From assembly GCA_029721515.1 (NCBI GenBank), contig CM056553.1:4601001-4665000 (forward strand): a stretch of DNA of 64,000 bases, in the 5' to 3' direction. Position numbers and translations under genes: made by a program. Origin of the DNA: Synanceia verrucosa. Lineage: Eukaryota; Chordata; Actinopteri; Perciformes; Synanceiidae. Below, one piece after another: positions 49,340 through 61,299 of this stretch (position 1 is the first letter of the stretch; every line of letters begins with the position of its first letter). Below the pieces are notes generated by a model. It searched no databases, was not told the DNA's origin, and saw only the letters and a list, made by a program, of their open reading frames with translations.

Positions 49340-49640
49340 TATCTCAATATTTGTGATCAGCTGACTTTTACTTCAGCACCACCCTGAGGATGATATTTGT
49401 GGGGAATAAGGCAGCCAGTCCATAACCTGCACATTATGTCTGTGCATAACGTGCCTGCAGACGTGAGATAGTGCATCTGTGGACGCCAAAATGCCTGGCT
49501 ACCCTCGCTTCGGTCATTCCGGATCTCAGCGTACCAATGGCCTGCTCCCTCATGTTTGCTGCTAAGCGTGGCATGGTGACCATCTGTGACAGCTTGCATT
49601 TTTCCTCTGGGTTTTTAAAGCCTTGACCAGTTGAGCTCAA
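49340..49640 (-). pseudogene. Tc1/mariner-type transposase relic, internally deleted
   Basis: On the minus strand, an open stretch from 49640 to 49434 includes GTLRSGMTEARVARHFGVHR and then TISRLQARY, which fits the N-terminal helix-turn-helix DNA-binding domain of fish Tc1 transposases. It runs into a stop at 49434. Immediately after, in another frame, comes VMDWLPYSP (about 49427-49400), the motif before the second catalytic Asp of the DDE domain (VMDWPAxSPDLNP in the family). The roughly 200 residues between are missing, so this is a dead fragment. No terminal inverted repeats were identified. Confidence 0.75.
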
Positions 49641-50127
49641 ATCACCAAAAGAACTCAGTGAAAGCTTTCAAACAATGTCCTAACAAATCACACATGCAAA
49701 AACAGGGACTGGTACCGTCTGCCACGTTAATTTATTGTTTGAGCTGAAAAATGTGGCTCCATAGTTTCAATAGCCACAAGTGGTAGTAAACAAAACATGC
49801 TTTTGTATACAAAGTAGTTGTATCCAATTTTATTTTACATTGACTTTGTTGTGTTTTTAATGCCTCTTAGTATGTATAACTTTGATCCCTTAACATTCAT
49901 CAGTTTAGTCTTTTGCTTTATAATCAGACACATTCAAACCCTTCTGACCTCAGCTGTACTTTGTTTACTTCTAATTAACACATTAGCATGCTGACATATT
50001 AAACTGAGATGATCGGATTAACATTTGGTGTAAACGTTACACCTGCTAAAACTGTGGAGCTGTAAGCATGCAAGCATGAGCATGTATTGTTTACTTATAT
50101 GTACTTATATTTTTATTTTACAGCCTC

Positions 50128-50618
50128 TTAAGTCTTTGAGTGCCAAAGACTTATGTATGTCTTTCCTTTTTTTGGCAGCAGGGACAAAGGAGCGCTCTCA
50201 CACAGCCTGTGAGTAATTTTGGGGCTTCTGGGAGATGTAGTCAGAACACAAAGAGACGGTATACACCACAGAGATCAAAGATAGATAGATAGATAGATAG
50301 ACACTTAATTCATCTCACAGAGAAATTCACAGTCACATAGTACAAAGCAGGAAGTGGAGACGATTGAGATTACAGAGCAAAACAGAGTAGTGATTTTGGT
50401 GGAAGTGTCCTCTACTCTACCTCTGATAAACAAGAATGGAACAAGGTCAAAACAAGTGTTTTTTGTTTTCATGATGAAATAGAGAGTCTCTTCTTTCATT
50501 TGAGGTATTCAGTGTTTTCAGAGACATAGTACAAAATATTCTTTGCATCATGAAAGATGACTCAAAATGGCCAAGCCACTTTCGTTTTTATAAAAAGGGC
50601 TGGCACTCAGTGAGTTAA
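50128..50618 (+). mobile_element. TTAA-type MITE, copy F (full length, with a nested insertion)
   Basis: The left border TTAAGTCTTTGAGTGCC and the right border GGCACTCAGTGAGTTAA frame the family interior, including CACAGAGATCAAAG and AACAAGAATGGAAC. It is interrupted at 50281-50342 by a LINE-type tail. Confidence 0.85.
50281..50342 (-). mobile_element. Very short LINE-type 3' tail inside MITE copy F
   Basis: (ATAG)5 followed by a 42-base segment that reads in reverse as GTGAATTTCTCTGTGAGATG..(CTAT)n, the kind of 3' terminus seen on fish non-LTR elements. It is flanked by CAAAG on both sides (50276-50280 and 50343-50347), compatible with a 5-bp target-site duplication. An extreme 5' truncation. 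Confidence 0.7.
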
Positions 50619-51095
50619 ATTCTCAATTAAAATCCTTTGCCTGAGGATGAAAAGTGATATTATCTTGAATGTCTCGTTTCATAGAAAGTTATTTTCGTTG
50701 TTTCATTATCTCCATGTGAGATAAAAGTCTGAGTACTTTTGTTGCACAGCAGAGAACCAGATGACTCGGACATGAATGGAGGCTTTTCGACCTGAGTGGG
50801 ATGCCGTTCATTGTCTCACACACAGTCTCTCATACATTTGATTCAGTGCACACTCACCCCGGCATTCCTGAGCCCCTCTATCTCCATCCCATTCAATCAC
50901 ACACACACACTCTGCATGCTGTCACCACACTCTGGAAAGTGACACAATTATCTCTCAGCTGACTGGCATTTTGTCTGGAGGCCTGCATGATGCAGCACTG
51001 CTCTTACCAGTGTACTTCTTTCACATGGTGGGAGGGGAATTTCTGCACAACTGCACTTTGCAGGATTTCACCCCATAATGCTTTTTAAGTGTCCT

Positions 51096-51700
51096 CGCTG
51101 CAAAAAAGGGTGTCTAAAAATGCTAAATCTGAGGAAAAAGGTCCTTAAAAGAATCTTAATTCGATAAGATATCTCAAATTAACATTGTTAAGTCCAGAAA
51201 TAAGGGTTAGAGTTTGTTTTTAGAAGACTTAAAATCAGCAGAAAACAATGATTTTAATAATGATAACCAGTTTTGTTATATAAATTTGTTTAACCCATCC
51301 CTCAGGGATCAGCGTTGTAATGATATTATTTAAAATGTAACTTTTTAAAGACGCAAAATATATGAAATATACTAAATATAAGCAGAAAATAAGCAGAAAA
51401 TGCAGGATGTAAGATGAGATCACTTAAAATTTAAATATTTAAAGACCCAAAATATGTGAAATATACTAAATGCAAGCAGAAAGTGCTTAGATGTTTTTTG
51501 TGTGACTCTTGAATTAAGCAAATTGAGTTTGTTACTGAATCTTAAAACAAGATTTATTGATGAGACTTTGGGGGAGAGATGTAGTATATCTAATTTTAAG
51601 AGTTATTTATCTCATTTAAAGTTTCCTATTTGAGACAAAAAATATATCAATAATATCTTGGTAAGAAATTCATATTACTAGTTTTCTACTGAAGGCCTTT
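51096..51700. repeat. AT-rich DNA-element relic with a 93-bp internal duplication
   Basis: Starts CGCTGCAAAAAAGGG, similar to the CACTGCAAAAAA ends of fish hAT elements, and ends in a region with ATATCTTGGTAAGAAATTC. Inside, 51328-51486 contains two copies of a unit (AAAGACGCAAAATATATGAA and AAAGACCCAAAATATGTGAA) 93 bases apart. Borders are uncertain. Confidence 0.4.
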
Positions 51701-52062
51701 TATTAGTAAGTAATGTAAAGGATTTTAGTTTTTAGTGTATTTGGCTCTCTCAGCTGCACTGTTAAACGTTCTTTTTATTTTGTGATAGATGTGACCATTC
51801 AAGAAGTTTATTGGGTTGAAATAGAATAATGGTTAGCGAATCTAATTCCTGACTGTTTGATATTAGCATTCAAACCATTAGTTATTTGCATGGTAATAAA
51901 CATCTATTTTCTTTTGTTTATTCATATTCATATCTATAGTGCCACAATTTAGCATCTTTTGCACACCATCAGTTATTATTTAGCACCTGAGAGCTGACTA
52001 ATATTTCTAATGTTCGTGTTTTTGAACAGTATGTAAAAATAGATTTATCATGTATTGGATTT

Positions 52063-52080
52063 TTTTTTTTTTTTTTTTTT
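52063..52080. repeat. T homopolymer
   Basis: About 19 consecutive T. The lysine-rich end of a minus-strand ORF here is an artefact. Confidence 0.9.
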
Positions 52081-52495
52081 ACTCAGGGTTAAACTTTGAA
52101 AGCTTTCATCACCAGTTACATATTTTGATGATTTCCTGCCACTTAGCTGCACTTGTAAAAGACGTCGGCAGCGAACATGAAGTTTAACTGGCAGGGTTGG
52201 AACCGTGTCCCCATAAATACAGTTTGAGCAGATGTGAAGTTGTAAACCTGTCCTTTCAGTTCTTCTTACAGTGTCTGCTCCACCTGCTTTCACTGCATAA
52301 ACAAGCATCCAGACGAACTGAGACAAAAAATGACCATCCTACCTTTTCTGCTCTTTGTCACTTTCTCTTTTCTTGGGCAAGGAAAGATGAAATAACTTCA
52401 AGTGAATCAGTTCCATATCATGAAACATCCTCTATATATATATCCTCACCCTTTGTGTATGATCTATCGTCCCTCTAGTCATTGCTATGATTTAC

Positions 52496-52912
52496 AGGGT
52501 TCCTGTGGTTCCTTAAAAAGTCTTAAATTGAAATCAGGCTAATTAAGATCTTAAATTTACTATATATTTGCTGTAGGTATTAAATTTTCAGATGGTGCGT
52601 TTAATGCCAATAGGAAAACACCAGAGATTTTTTGTAATTTTGCACGTTATTTTGTTCACTTCTTTTTTTTCTTGAAAGTTGTGAATTTGTTGTTGCAAGT
52701 GTTAAAGGGCTAAAAAAAAAAAAAAGTTCTGATCGGATTTTTTTTTCCGCTAAATATCAATATCAGCATCAGCCTGAAAATATTCATATTGGTCAGGCCC
52801 TACAATAAATTGACTATTTTCTACCAAAGAAATTGTTATGAAATTTTTGGTCTTAAATTACATTTGTTGAGGTCTTAAAAGGCTTTTAAAAAGTATAAAA
52901 TTTGACTTTTAA
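52496..52912. repeat. Repeat of the 'AAAAAGTCTTAAA' family, copy 2
   Basis: Begins AGGGTTCCTGTGGTTCC then TTAAAAAGTCTTAAATTG and ends with GGTCTTAAAAGGCTTTTAAA, partly an inversion of its start. It shares its interior with 43642-43923. No ORF. Confidence 0.6.
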
Positions 52913-53319
52913 AATGATTTATTACGTTAGTTGAAGTGAAGGGTTAATCTGTTGGTCAGTACCCAGTGTGTCCATTGTGTGTGTGGTGAAGGTTCAGCTT
53001 TCCACTGGGCCCAGCCATGCTGAAAATACAGGCACTCACTGTAGTGAAGCGACTAAAAGCATCCGCTCAAATGCCATGTGTTTGACTTGTACAGTAGGAG
53101 TCCTGTTCTCTCCCGCTGCAGCAGGCAGAGGTCTCCACAGACTCCATCAGACCTCATCCACCGCCAGCCGTGCAAATCAGGGAGGATATTGGTGAAATGT
53201 TGGTAACAATTTACTGTGACAGGACATTTAGCAGTTCTCATTGAGGGACAAACTCAGTATACACAACCTCTGGTAGAATACATGTCAGATCAGGGGTAAG
53301 GAGTCAACTGGCCAGATTC

Positions 53320-53790
53320 AGGCTACATTTACACATAGGAGGGTATTTTTGATAAACAAATATTTCCTTCCCTCCGTTTTCTAAAATAACATTGTGCACA
53401 CATCATAGTTTTCAAAATTTTCCGTTTAGGTTAACCTGCATAAATACGCAGTCCAGAGCCATCATAACTACGCCAAGCCTATGGGCGGCTGTGTAGGAAG
53501 AAGGCGAAAGCCATGCAAGCCAATCAGAAGCCTCATCGACAACAGCGACTATCACGAGCGACTTCCTGTTCCTCCGAGCCCTAATACGTCTCTGCTCCTC
53601 TACATAATAGAGGACACGTAAAAAGTGCTCACACCAACCAAAATGCGACTGCTACCCAGAATGCTTCCATTTAGACAACTCATAGACTACTCTGACAGCC
53701 GTACTACACAAAAAAGTTTGCACTTTTGGCGCATTGTTTTAGCAAAATTCTCAGTTTTCACAAATACCCGTGTACGTGTAAATGCGCCCT
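53320..53790. mobile_element. DNA element with inverted ends AGG..CATTTACAC
   Basis: The left end AGGCTACATTTACACATAGG and, reversed, the right end AGGGCGCATTTACACGTACA form an inverted repeat that continues with GGGTATTT on both sides. The interior is CG-containing, without a transposase. No clear target-site duplication. Confidence 0.7.
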
Positions 53791-54446
53791 CAGTCCTTAT
53801 ATGCCGTCTTAAAGGCCCCTTTTGTTCTTGTTGCTGTTTCCTATTTTAGATGTTGTGTTGATGTTGCGCTACAGACTGACTCCTTCACTTATTTTGATCC
53901 AGTGCAGTGGCCATTATGCAGTATATCTGGTCGTTAATTGCGTCCTTAAACAAAACTCTAGCTCTTCGCTTACTACGAGTCGCCAGTTAAGAGTGTCAAC
54001 TAAATACCTATAATGGAATAGCTGAGCTTAGAGTACTGGTCTCTTGAGTGCAGTTATCCCCATCAGCTCGCTGGTAGCAGGGGATAAACTCTAATCCTGA
54101 CTAATCTAGCCAGCTGCACCTCCCTCTTTTTGGGGGCCGAGCATGACAGCTCCCCTAGGTGGCCTGTGTTCAGCTTTGACACAATCATTCAGTAGTAAGT
54201 AAAGAGATGTACAGGAAGATTATCAAAGACGCTTCGTTGTTCAATCAACACCAGGAGATTTAGACAATCCCTCCCTGATACCAGTACACAGGGGACATAG
54301 TGCAGGAGGGGTTCAGTGTCTTCTGGAAATAAAAATATCCAATATATCACCACTCATAGCAGCTATTAGTAACGTACTGTACAGTACATCTTCTGCCTGG
54401 GTCAGCTATTATATGATGTCAAACTTGAATGGTCCCAGTAGAGAAA

Positions 54447-54497
54447 TTAACTCATTGAGTGCCACCTGTTTTATAAAACAGAAAGTGCCTTCTTTTA
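54447..54497 (-). mobile_element. TTAA-type MITE, truncated copy G (one end only)
   Basis: TTAACTCATTGAGTGCCACC followed by GTTTTATAAAACAGAAAGTG matches, in reverse, the right end of copy D, then stops. It is the same terminal part that survives in copy A. Confidence 0.7.
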
Positions 54498-56303
54498 ATT
54501 CTATGTTCATATTCTGTGACCATCTACAGTAAATCTGGCAGGTCCTCATCTGGCAGGTTTTTGTTTTTACTGGAAAATGCCTTTCTGTTAGCATGATTAT
54601 GGTGTATCGCTCTTCCTATCTTCACATGTAGCCCAGAGCTGAATGCGAGAAGGTCGTGACCCCTCTTTGAAGGTTGTTGAAAGGCTTTCTAGGAATTCAC
54701 TAATCTTGAGTTGAAGTGAACAGGACGGGATGAGGGATCACAAACCAACACCTAAAAAACAATAGACCTGACTATACGTACAAGGATATCAAAGAAGGAT
54801 TTGTCCTTTCAACTCTATCAGCTCTTTTTGAAATGGTGTGTTGCTCAATGAAGTCAAATTGGTGAATTGATTGAACTGATTGAATCAGTGTCAATGTCTT
54901 GAAGTAGGCCAACACGTTCAGAGATACTTTGTACTCAGTGTTAATTGTCATATTATGCACTCACTCGGCAATACACCGCTAATGCTGTCAGTGATTTAAT
55001 CAGTTATTCACATTGCTATGTATGAGGTCATTTATGCCATGTGAGCGAAGCCTCAGCTCCAGCCATATACTATTCAGACTCTGGAAAAAGAACTTCTTGG
55101 AGTTAGTTTGCAAAGTGTAATTCCAACACTAATGTTAATCCTTCGAGCTGACCTGATCAGTCATCAGTCCATGTCAGACTGCTCACACCATGTGCAGCAT
55201 GTGTGTAGGCATTATGAGTAATAGGAGCAGCATGCAAAAGAGCTATCAGTTTACATCGTCCAACGTTATAAGTCTTAATTTTATATCCAGATTCCTCTTA
55301 GTTGGCCTTTGGACCTGCTCTGAATGCTGTTTCTATCCTTTATTCATTGTTTTCCATCTGGTACAACCTGTCAGTCACTTGAGTGTCTTCTTGCAGCTCA
55401 CTTGTAATACTTGCCACTAATTTGGTTTTATGAAGGATTGAATGCATGCATCTAAACAAACAAACAAAATAATTAGATGGTTCAGATTTTCACCACGTAC
55501 TCATATCTTTATGTCAGAGACATTATTGTCTGAAAATGGCTGAAAGTGCATTGTTAGAAAATGTTTTAATCAGAAACAGTTTTGTGTCATTGATATATTG
55601 TAGTGCTTTTAAGCCAGTTTGACTGGTGTCAATGTGAAAATATTGTTTTTCTCAGAGCTCTATAATTAATATTCTGAACATCTAACTTTTTGGCACATTT
55701 AGATTTGTAAATTTTGAGTACTGGGAAATCATCAGGAGCATTTTTCTTTATTTTCGCACATTTCACAGACGAAACAATTATCGATTAATGAGGTAATTAG
55801 TCAGCAGACCAAGAAAATAATCCTAATTTGCAGCTCCAGTAGAAAACAGATTCATCTCCACAGCAGAGACATTCTTTCTCATCAACAACAGAATTTGGCA
55901 AATTGGAACAAAATTTGACCAAAAACCTTTTGGTCACTGACGTCAACACTATCTGACCCTGACCTCAAATTCTAAAGAATTTCTACAGTGAAGTTGGTTA
56001 TTTTGTTCTCTTCAGTACGTACTGTATCAGTCCAGGAAGTCCTAAAATCCCTGAACCCCTGGGGAGAGGCACAATGGTAGGATTTCTGTGCATTTGTGGT
56101 GAGAAAAGAAAGGCTCCATGCTTCCTTTTCCTAATGGCAGCTCAGTGTTAACTTGGACTGACAGACGGTCATGTTCGCAGGGGTGACAGAGGGGCTTGGC
56201 CTTGGACTGTCCAGGAACAGGGATTCCTCTACCTTCCACCAACATATTCAAGAATTTCTATTTGTGGGATCAGGATTTCCAAGCTTTGAATTTGTCCAAC
56301 TCA

Positions 56304-56722
56304 TAGGGGTGGAGAAAAAAATATTGATGTGGAAATATATCGCTGGAATATGCTTTTTCCTGCGATATAATATTAATTTCTTTATATTGTTTTTTTTTCT
56401 TCCAAAAAAAGTAATGTTTTTGGCAGATTATAAATCCAGAATGACCTTCGCACATTCGCTCGGCAAGGTGTTGCTGCACCGTGATCACGGCGGTGGCCAT
56501 ATACAAATATGTATAAATATGTGTACATACAAATTTAAATATACGTACATATATACAACTTGTATTTTCAGTAGCATTTTAAATTTCTCAGTGAACTTTG
56601 TAGAATATTACAATATGTTGCAATATATTGCAACATAAAAATATTGCAATAAAGTATCATATTGTGACACATGTATCACGATACATGTCATATCGTGAAG
56701 TCCTTGCCGTTACCCACCCCTA
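56304..56722. mobile_element. hAT MITE, TAGGGGTGG family, complete inverted copy
   Basis: Starts TAGGGGTGGAGAAAAAAA and ends GGCAATGG-like in reverse (CCTTGCCGTTACCCACCCCTA). The flanks CCAACTCA (56296-56303) and CCAATTCA (56723-56730) form an 8-bp duplication with one mismatch. 419 bp. Confidence 0.85.
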
Positions 56723-56783
56723 CCAATTCATCTTTGTGTGCCATACTATAGCTCAGTATTCCAGGTAATGCAGTACCTGCATG

Positions 56784-57936
56784 TAGAGCTGTGCAATAAT
56801 ACTGCACTACAATAGTAGTATTGTAGTGCAGTAGAAAAATATCGACCCTACGATATAAGCCTCTGGTGTAGGCTACTTGGTTAGCTCTGTTGCTACGTTA
56901 ATGTTACTCCCGTTGTGCTTTAGGTTACGTTGAGACTGCAGGGCTTAATGTTTAATTCAGATTTTTTGTGAAAGGCGAGGTTGTTCACATTTCCAATTAA
57001 ATGCGACTTGTATGTGATCTCCAGTGAATTTTAAGTGCCCCAAAAGTGTCCCACATGTGCATTGGAAGACACAACGTCGCACGAGGCGAACATACTCAGT
57101 GTTTACGGAAGTAAACATGGATGCTAGCAGTGGAGAGTATCTGGCTATTTTAAAAATCAGAGCCAGCACATGTACAACATATTTGTTTTAAGCAGACGGT
57201 TAAGATGGAAAAGAGCTGCTAAAGACTACTTACTCTCCACATGATCATCCACCATGGTTGTTGTTTTTCTTCCTGCCTCCGCCTACTTCAGAGCAGAATA
57301 GTGATGTATGTCGCATGTTGATGACGTGTAGGTCGAATTAATGCAACCTGGCCGTTCAGACTGAAGTCACATGTCAAAAGATCGGACATGTGTCCACTTT
57401 AGGACCACATATCCAAGTGGCCTGGGTCGCATTTGAAAAAATAAGATCTGTGTCATTCAGACTGTCATTAAAAGATCAGATACAGGTCGCATAGGGTGAA
57501 AAAAAAACAGATTTGGGTCACTTCAGGCTGCAGTCTGAACGTAGCCCTAGATAGGCTGTGTAAAGCACAACTCAACTTCAGGATGACCGCTGGATAATAA
57601 TCCACATGCATCATGAGAGTTCAAAACATGTTCATTGTATGAAACATAGACATAATGGTGTGAAGGCTAATGTACCTGCAGCAACTGCACAGTAAAAGTA
57701 CAGCGCAAACATAGCCGCACTTCCAGTGTCTCTCAAAGTAAACCTTCAGAATAAAAGCATGTTGGGGATATAACACTGATTACACCACAGAAGAGACAGA
57801 GGAGAGTGCAATGGAAAATAATGTTACTAGTAACGTTACATCAGGAAAAAAAATGCTATATAGTGTATGTATCTTTATAGGCATATACAATTGGCTATAT
57901 CAGGATCTACAATTTTGTCCATATTGCACAGTTCTA
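56784..57936. mobile_element. hAT-like element, TAGAGCTGTGCAATA ends, with a second element nested inside
   Basis: The ends TAGAGCTGTGCAATA and, reversed, TAGAACTGTGCAATA are near-perfect inverted repeats. The flanks CCTGCATG (56776-56783) and CCTGCTTC (57937-57944) resemble a decayed 8-bp duplication. No transposase is visible. The element at 56931-57549 lies inside. Confidence 0.7.
56931..57549. mobile_element. Nested DNA element with ends TAGG.TACGTT.AGACTGCAG
   Basis: The left end TAGGTTACGTTGAGACTGCA and, reversed, the right end TAGGGCTACGTTCAGACTGC are inverted repeats. The interior near the right contains several AAGATCNGA / GGTCGCAT words. The target-site duplication is unclear, so the superfamily is unresolved. 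Confidence 0.7.
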
Positions 57937-59055
57937 CCTGCTTCATCTGTGCAAAAGAAATAAAAGTGTCTTAAATCCATTAATTATTACCAGTCATGTC
58001 TAAAATGTTGTTTCATTCAAGTGAACTGATACATAATTAGATTTAACGTGTTTTAAACACACTGGCTTTTAAAGTACTTTGCTACTAATTTGCTGAGCAT
58101 TTATCTGTCGACTGTCAACAACATTCTTGTTTTGTGTGGGGATCAGCATGCTCTTATTCTGAAGATGTAATGGAAACCAATTTGTAAAGCAATCACTGTC
58201 TCAAGTGGATGTTTCAGCATGATTACACCACTGACCAAACAGTGTCCGGCTCTTGTGAGAGCAGAAGCCACTGTAAACATGCTGATCAGCCTGCATTGTG
58301 CTGCTGTGTTGACACAGTATGTCAGTGAAGCTCCTGATTAGCTGAGCCCTGCTGAGGACAGGTCTGTGTAATGAGAAGAGAGGAGGACACGTCTGAACGT
58401 GTCCACAACCCAGAGCAGAATTTTTATCACATTGTGCCATTTAAAAGGGTTTCAGTTTGTTTTGGCTGGTCTGCAGGCCTCCCTCTCTTATAATGACGAC
58501 ATGAAGATGAATCGACTTCTTATCATCCTCCCTGTATTTACTAAAATTCAACGTCTGTTGCCTGGATACTGTGCTGAGCATGGTGCACAGTTCACAAGCA
58601 CACTGTGCCAAATCCTACATTGCTCAGTTGCCAAGAAAATAACACTTGGTTTACACTTGACTAATTTCAATGAGCCGGAGGCTAAAGCCTTGTTTCCATG
58701 GGACTAATATTAGCTGGGGACATCCAGTGATTTAAAATAATTGCCACAATTGTCAGTGATGCTAATCCAGTACCTGCGGTAATTGGGTAAAGACAGAGAT
58801 CTCGTGATAATACTCAGGTTGATAATAGTCCCAGTAGCACAAATTGTACTTTGACCTTGGTGGGATTTCTGTCCTCTGGTAATAATGCAGGAAGGCAAAG
58901 GGGAATCAGCTGCGTCCTGGTTCAACTCCAAGCTTTGCGTCCATAATTCAGAGTTTGTCAATGATGATTTTAGATTTTGTTCCCCGTGTGTCGTGTGTTA
59001 AAGTGTCGTAATGCGAAAATCCACTCACTGTATGTGGAAAGGTCATATTGCAACT

Positions 59056-59830
59056 AGCGATGTTCCAATACCATTTTTTACCGATTCCGATACTTGTGCT
59101 GTGGGTATCGGCCAATACCAAGTACCGATACCAGTATGTTATAATTTATTTATTTTTTTTTTTTTTAAATCATACTACGCCTGCATGACTGTGATATGAT
59201 TATCACTTCGGTGAGGCCTGGCTCAGGTTTAAACCTTTGAAAAATATAAATGAATACAACAAACTGAAGCCATTTATTTTACTTTTTAATAGAGCAGTAT
59301 AAATAACAAAATGGTGCAACAGCAACTTAACTAAATAAATCTAGGAACAATTATGAGAAAAGTTAATGTACAGCCACAATATTTTACTAGTTTTACTAGT
59401 TAGCTCAGTACTTCCTCGCCCCTCTAAAACAGCGGGCTGCACAGGGCACAGGAGGTGTTTGCCAAGGGCACCAAATAGGCTAGGACCGCCCCTGCAGCTG
59501 GCTACCACCTTGCTATATTTTACATATTTTATTTCTTTACAATGTGTGCTGCTGTCTGTCATTTTATATTTTTTATTCTATTCTGGGACAAAGAGAGTGC
59601 TCTAAACCGCAGTCAAATTTCTCATATGTGAAAACATACCTGGCCAATAAAGCTGCTTCTGAATCTGATTCTTCCTACGTCATATTTGATCAATAGCACC
59701 CTCCGTGCCCTGTCTGAACAGGTGAGCCACCTGTTTAATGGCTGATCACAGCTCAAATTTCAGTTCACACATATGAACATGAACTAGTTCCAGTACCGAT
59801 ACCGATTTTCAGCATTTTCTGCAATATCGG
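59056..59830. mobile_element. hAT-like relic with GATACCGATACC ends, interrupted
   Basis: The left part begins GCGATGTTCCAATACC and continues with GATTCCGATACTTG and GTACCGATACC. A matching inverted ACCGATACCGATTTTCAGC occurs near 59795, but the outer end is missing. A LINE tail (59505-59674) lies between. Confidence 0.55.
59505..59674 (+). mobile_element. LINE-type 3' tail, plus orientation
   Basis: The sequence ends in ACATACCTGGCCAATAAAGC and TGCTTCTGAATCTGATTC, the characteristic 3' terminus of a common teleost non-LTR family, with an AGTCAAATTTCTCATATGTG block upstream. The same family occurs in reverse at 62696-62760. The 5' part is absent. Confidence 0.65.
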
Positions 59831-59868
59831 ATTTTTTATTATTGCGGTGATAAAGCTCCCAATCAATG

Positions 59869-60445
59869 CAGTATGGCGGTTTACCGCGGTATCCCCTCAA
59901 CACACCCCCCCGTCACAATCCTCCGCCACCCCCGCTGCAATCCCACTACCCCCCTGATCACCGCAAACCCCACCCATCACTCCTTGTCCTCTAGCATAAA
60001 ATGTGTCCAAACTGTGGACACAGTGTTCATCTTTCACAAATCAATCAAATCAAGATTTGTGTCTATTGTTGAATCAAATCAAGTCAACAGAGCAGCGTAA
60101 ACAACTATGGACAGTACTACATAAGAGGGGTGTGTCTGCTATAAGCACTGACTATTGAAACTGAACTCTGACTGTTTATGCAGTGCTTCTGTCTTTTATT
60201 CAGTTTAATCATGAGAAGTACTGAAACCTCGAAATGAATTATGATAATATAATAATATGAAAACAACCCCCCCTTACTGTTAAAAGACTTACCTGCTGCC
60301 AAGCTGCAATGTGAAAAGTTTTGTTTCTCCGTCAGCTTTAAAAACAGGATGTTACTAAATATTACTGTTTATATTTCATATCAAACACAATATATAGTCC
60401 TATAACTTTCAACAGCAAATATGTAGCAATATATATATATATATA

Positions 60446-60480
<35 letters not shown>

Positions 60481-60577
60481 TATTTAATATATTGCGGTGA
60501 TGATGGTAATGAGCTCAACACCGTGGTAGGCATCACATGACCGGTATTGCGGTGATGCGGTTATCATCCCAGCCCTA
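59869..60577. mobile_element. DNA-element relic related to 17094-17714
   Basis: Shares about 470 bases with 17110-17580 (including GTCCAAACTGTGGACACAGT and CAGAGCAGCGTAAACAAC). The right border reads GGTTATCATCCCAGCCCTA; the left is unclear. It contains a (TA)n tract at 60428-60476. Confidence 0.55.
60428..60476. repeat. (TA)n microsatellite
   Basis: Nearly pure TA with one TCTA interruption, inside the element relic. Confidence 0.9.
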
Positions 60578-60779
60578 CCAACACGTCAAATATAGCTTGG
60601 TCTGCATTCTTTTTCCTTTCATTTTCCACTTTATTTGAATTTTACTTATTCATTATCTTCCAGACCTCATACCTCTGTGTAATGATGTATGCATTGTTGT
60701 TTTGTAAGTTCAGAAACCAAAACCAATCTGACGACTTGGTTAGGTTAAAATGTGGGTTAAAATTAAGATGTTGGTTACG

Positions 60780-61080
60780 TCAATTATAGAATAGAACAGA
60801 ATAGGATAGAATAGAATGCCCTTTGTTGTTATTATATAATTGTACAATGAAGTTGTAGAGCATCAAGGATAAAATAAGTATAAAAATGAGAAATAAGTAT
60901 GAAAATAATGACATGAATCTTAGGATGTGTGTAAATAAAAATAAGCATAAAAGTAAGTCTGATTGTTGAGTTGTTGTCTGATATACAAATATGAATATGA
61001 TTATGGGTTTACAACAGGGATCAATAGTGAGAATGTAAACAGATGTTACACTGTGTACAGGATAAATAAATTGTGTTAAA
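60780..61080 (-). mobile_element. LINE-type 3' fragment, minus orientation
   Basis: AATAGAAC/AATAGGAT/AATAGAAT repeats lead into TGCCCTTTGTTGTTATTATA and TTGTACAATGAAGTTG, which read in reverse as the 3' tail of a non-LTR element ending in (TTCTA)n. The 5' limit is uncertain. Confidence 0.5.
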
Positions 61081-61299
61081 TAGAACAGCAGCAGTAACCG
61101 TTACGTTAATTATGTAACTGCCTTTAACAAAGTACATAAGTAATAAATTTCTAGTAAAATAAGAAAGCCCAGTGCATCTCATGCCTCTGAGCGTCAGTAC
61201 CAGACCTGGATGAGATATCCAGGAGTAAGCTACGGTATCTGACGCTGCAAACTTTACCAAAAAAAACATTCAGTTTTCTGTCAATATTGCAGGTGTGTC

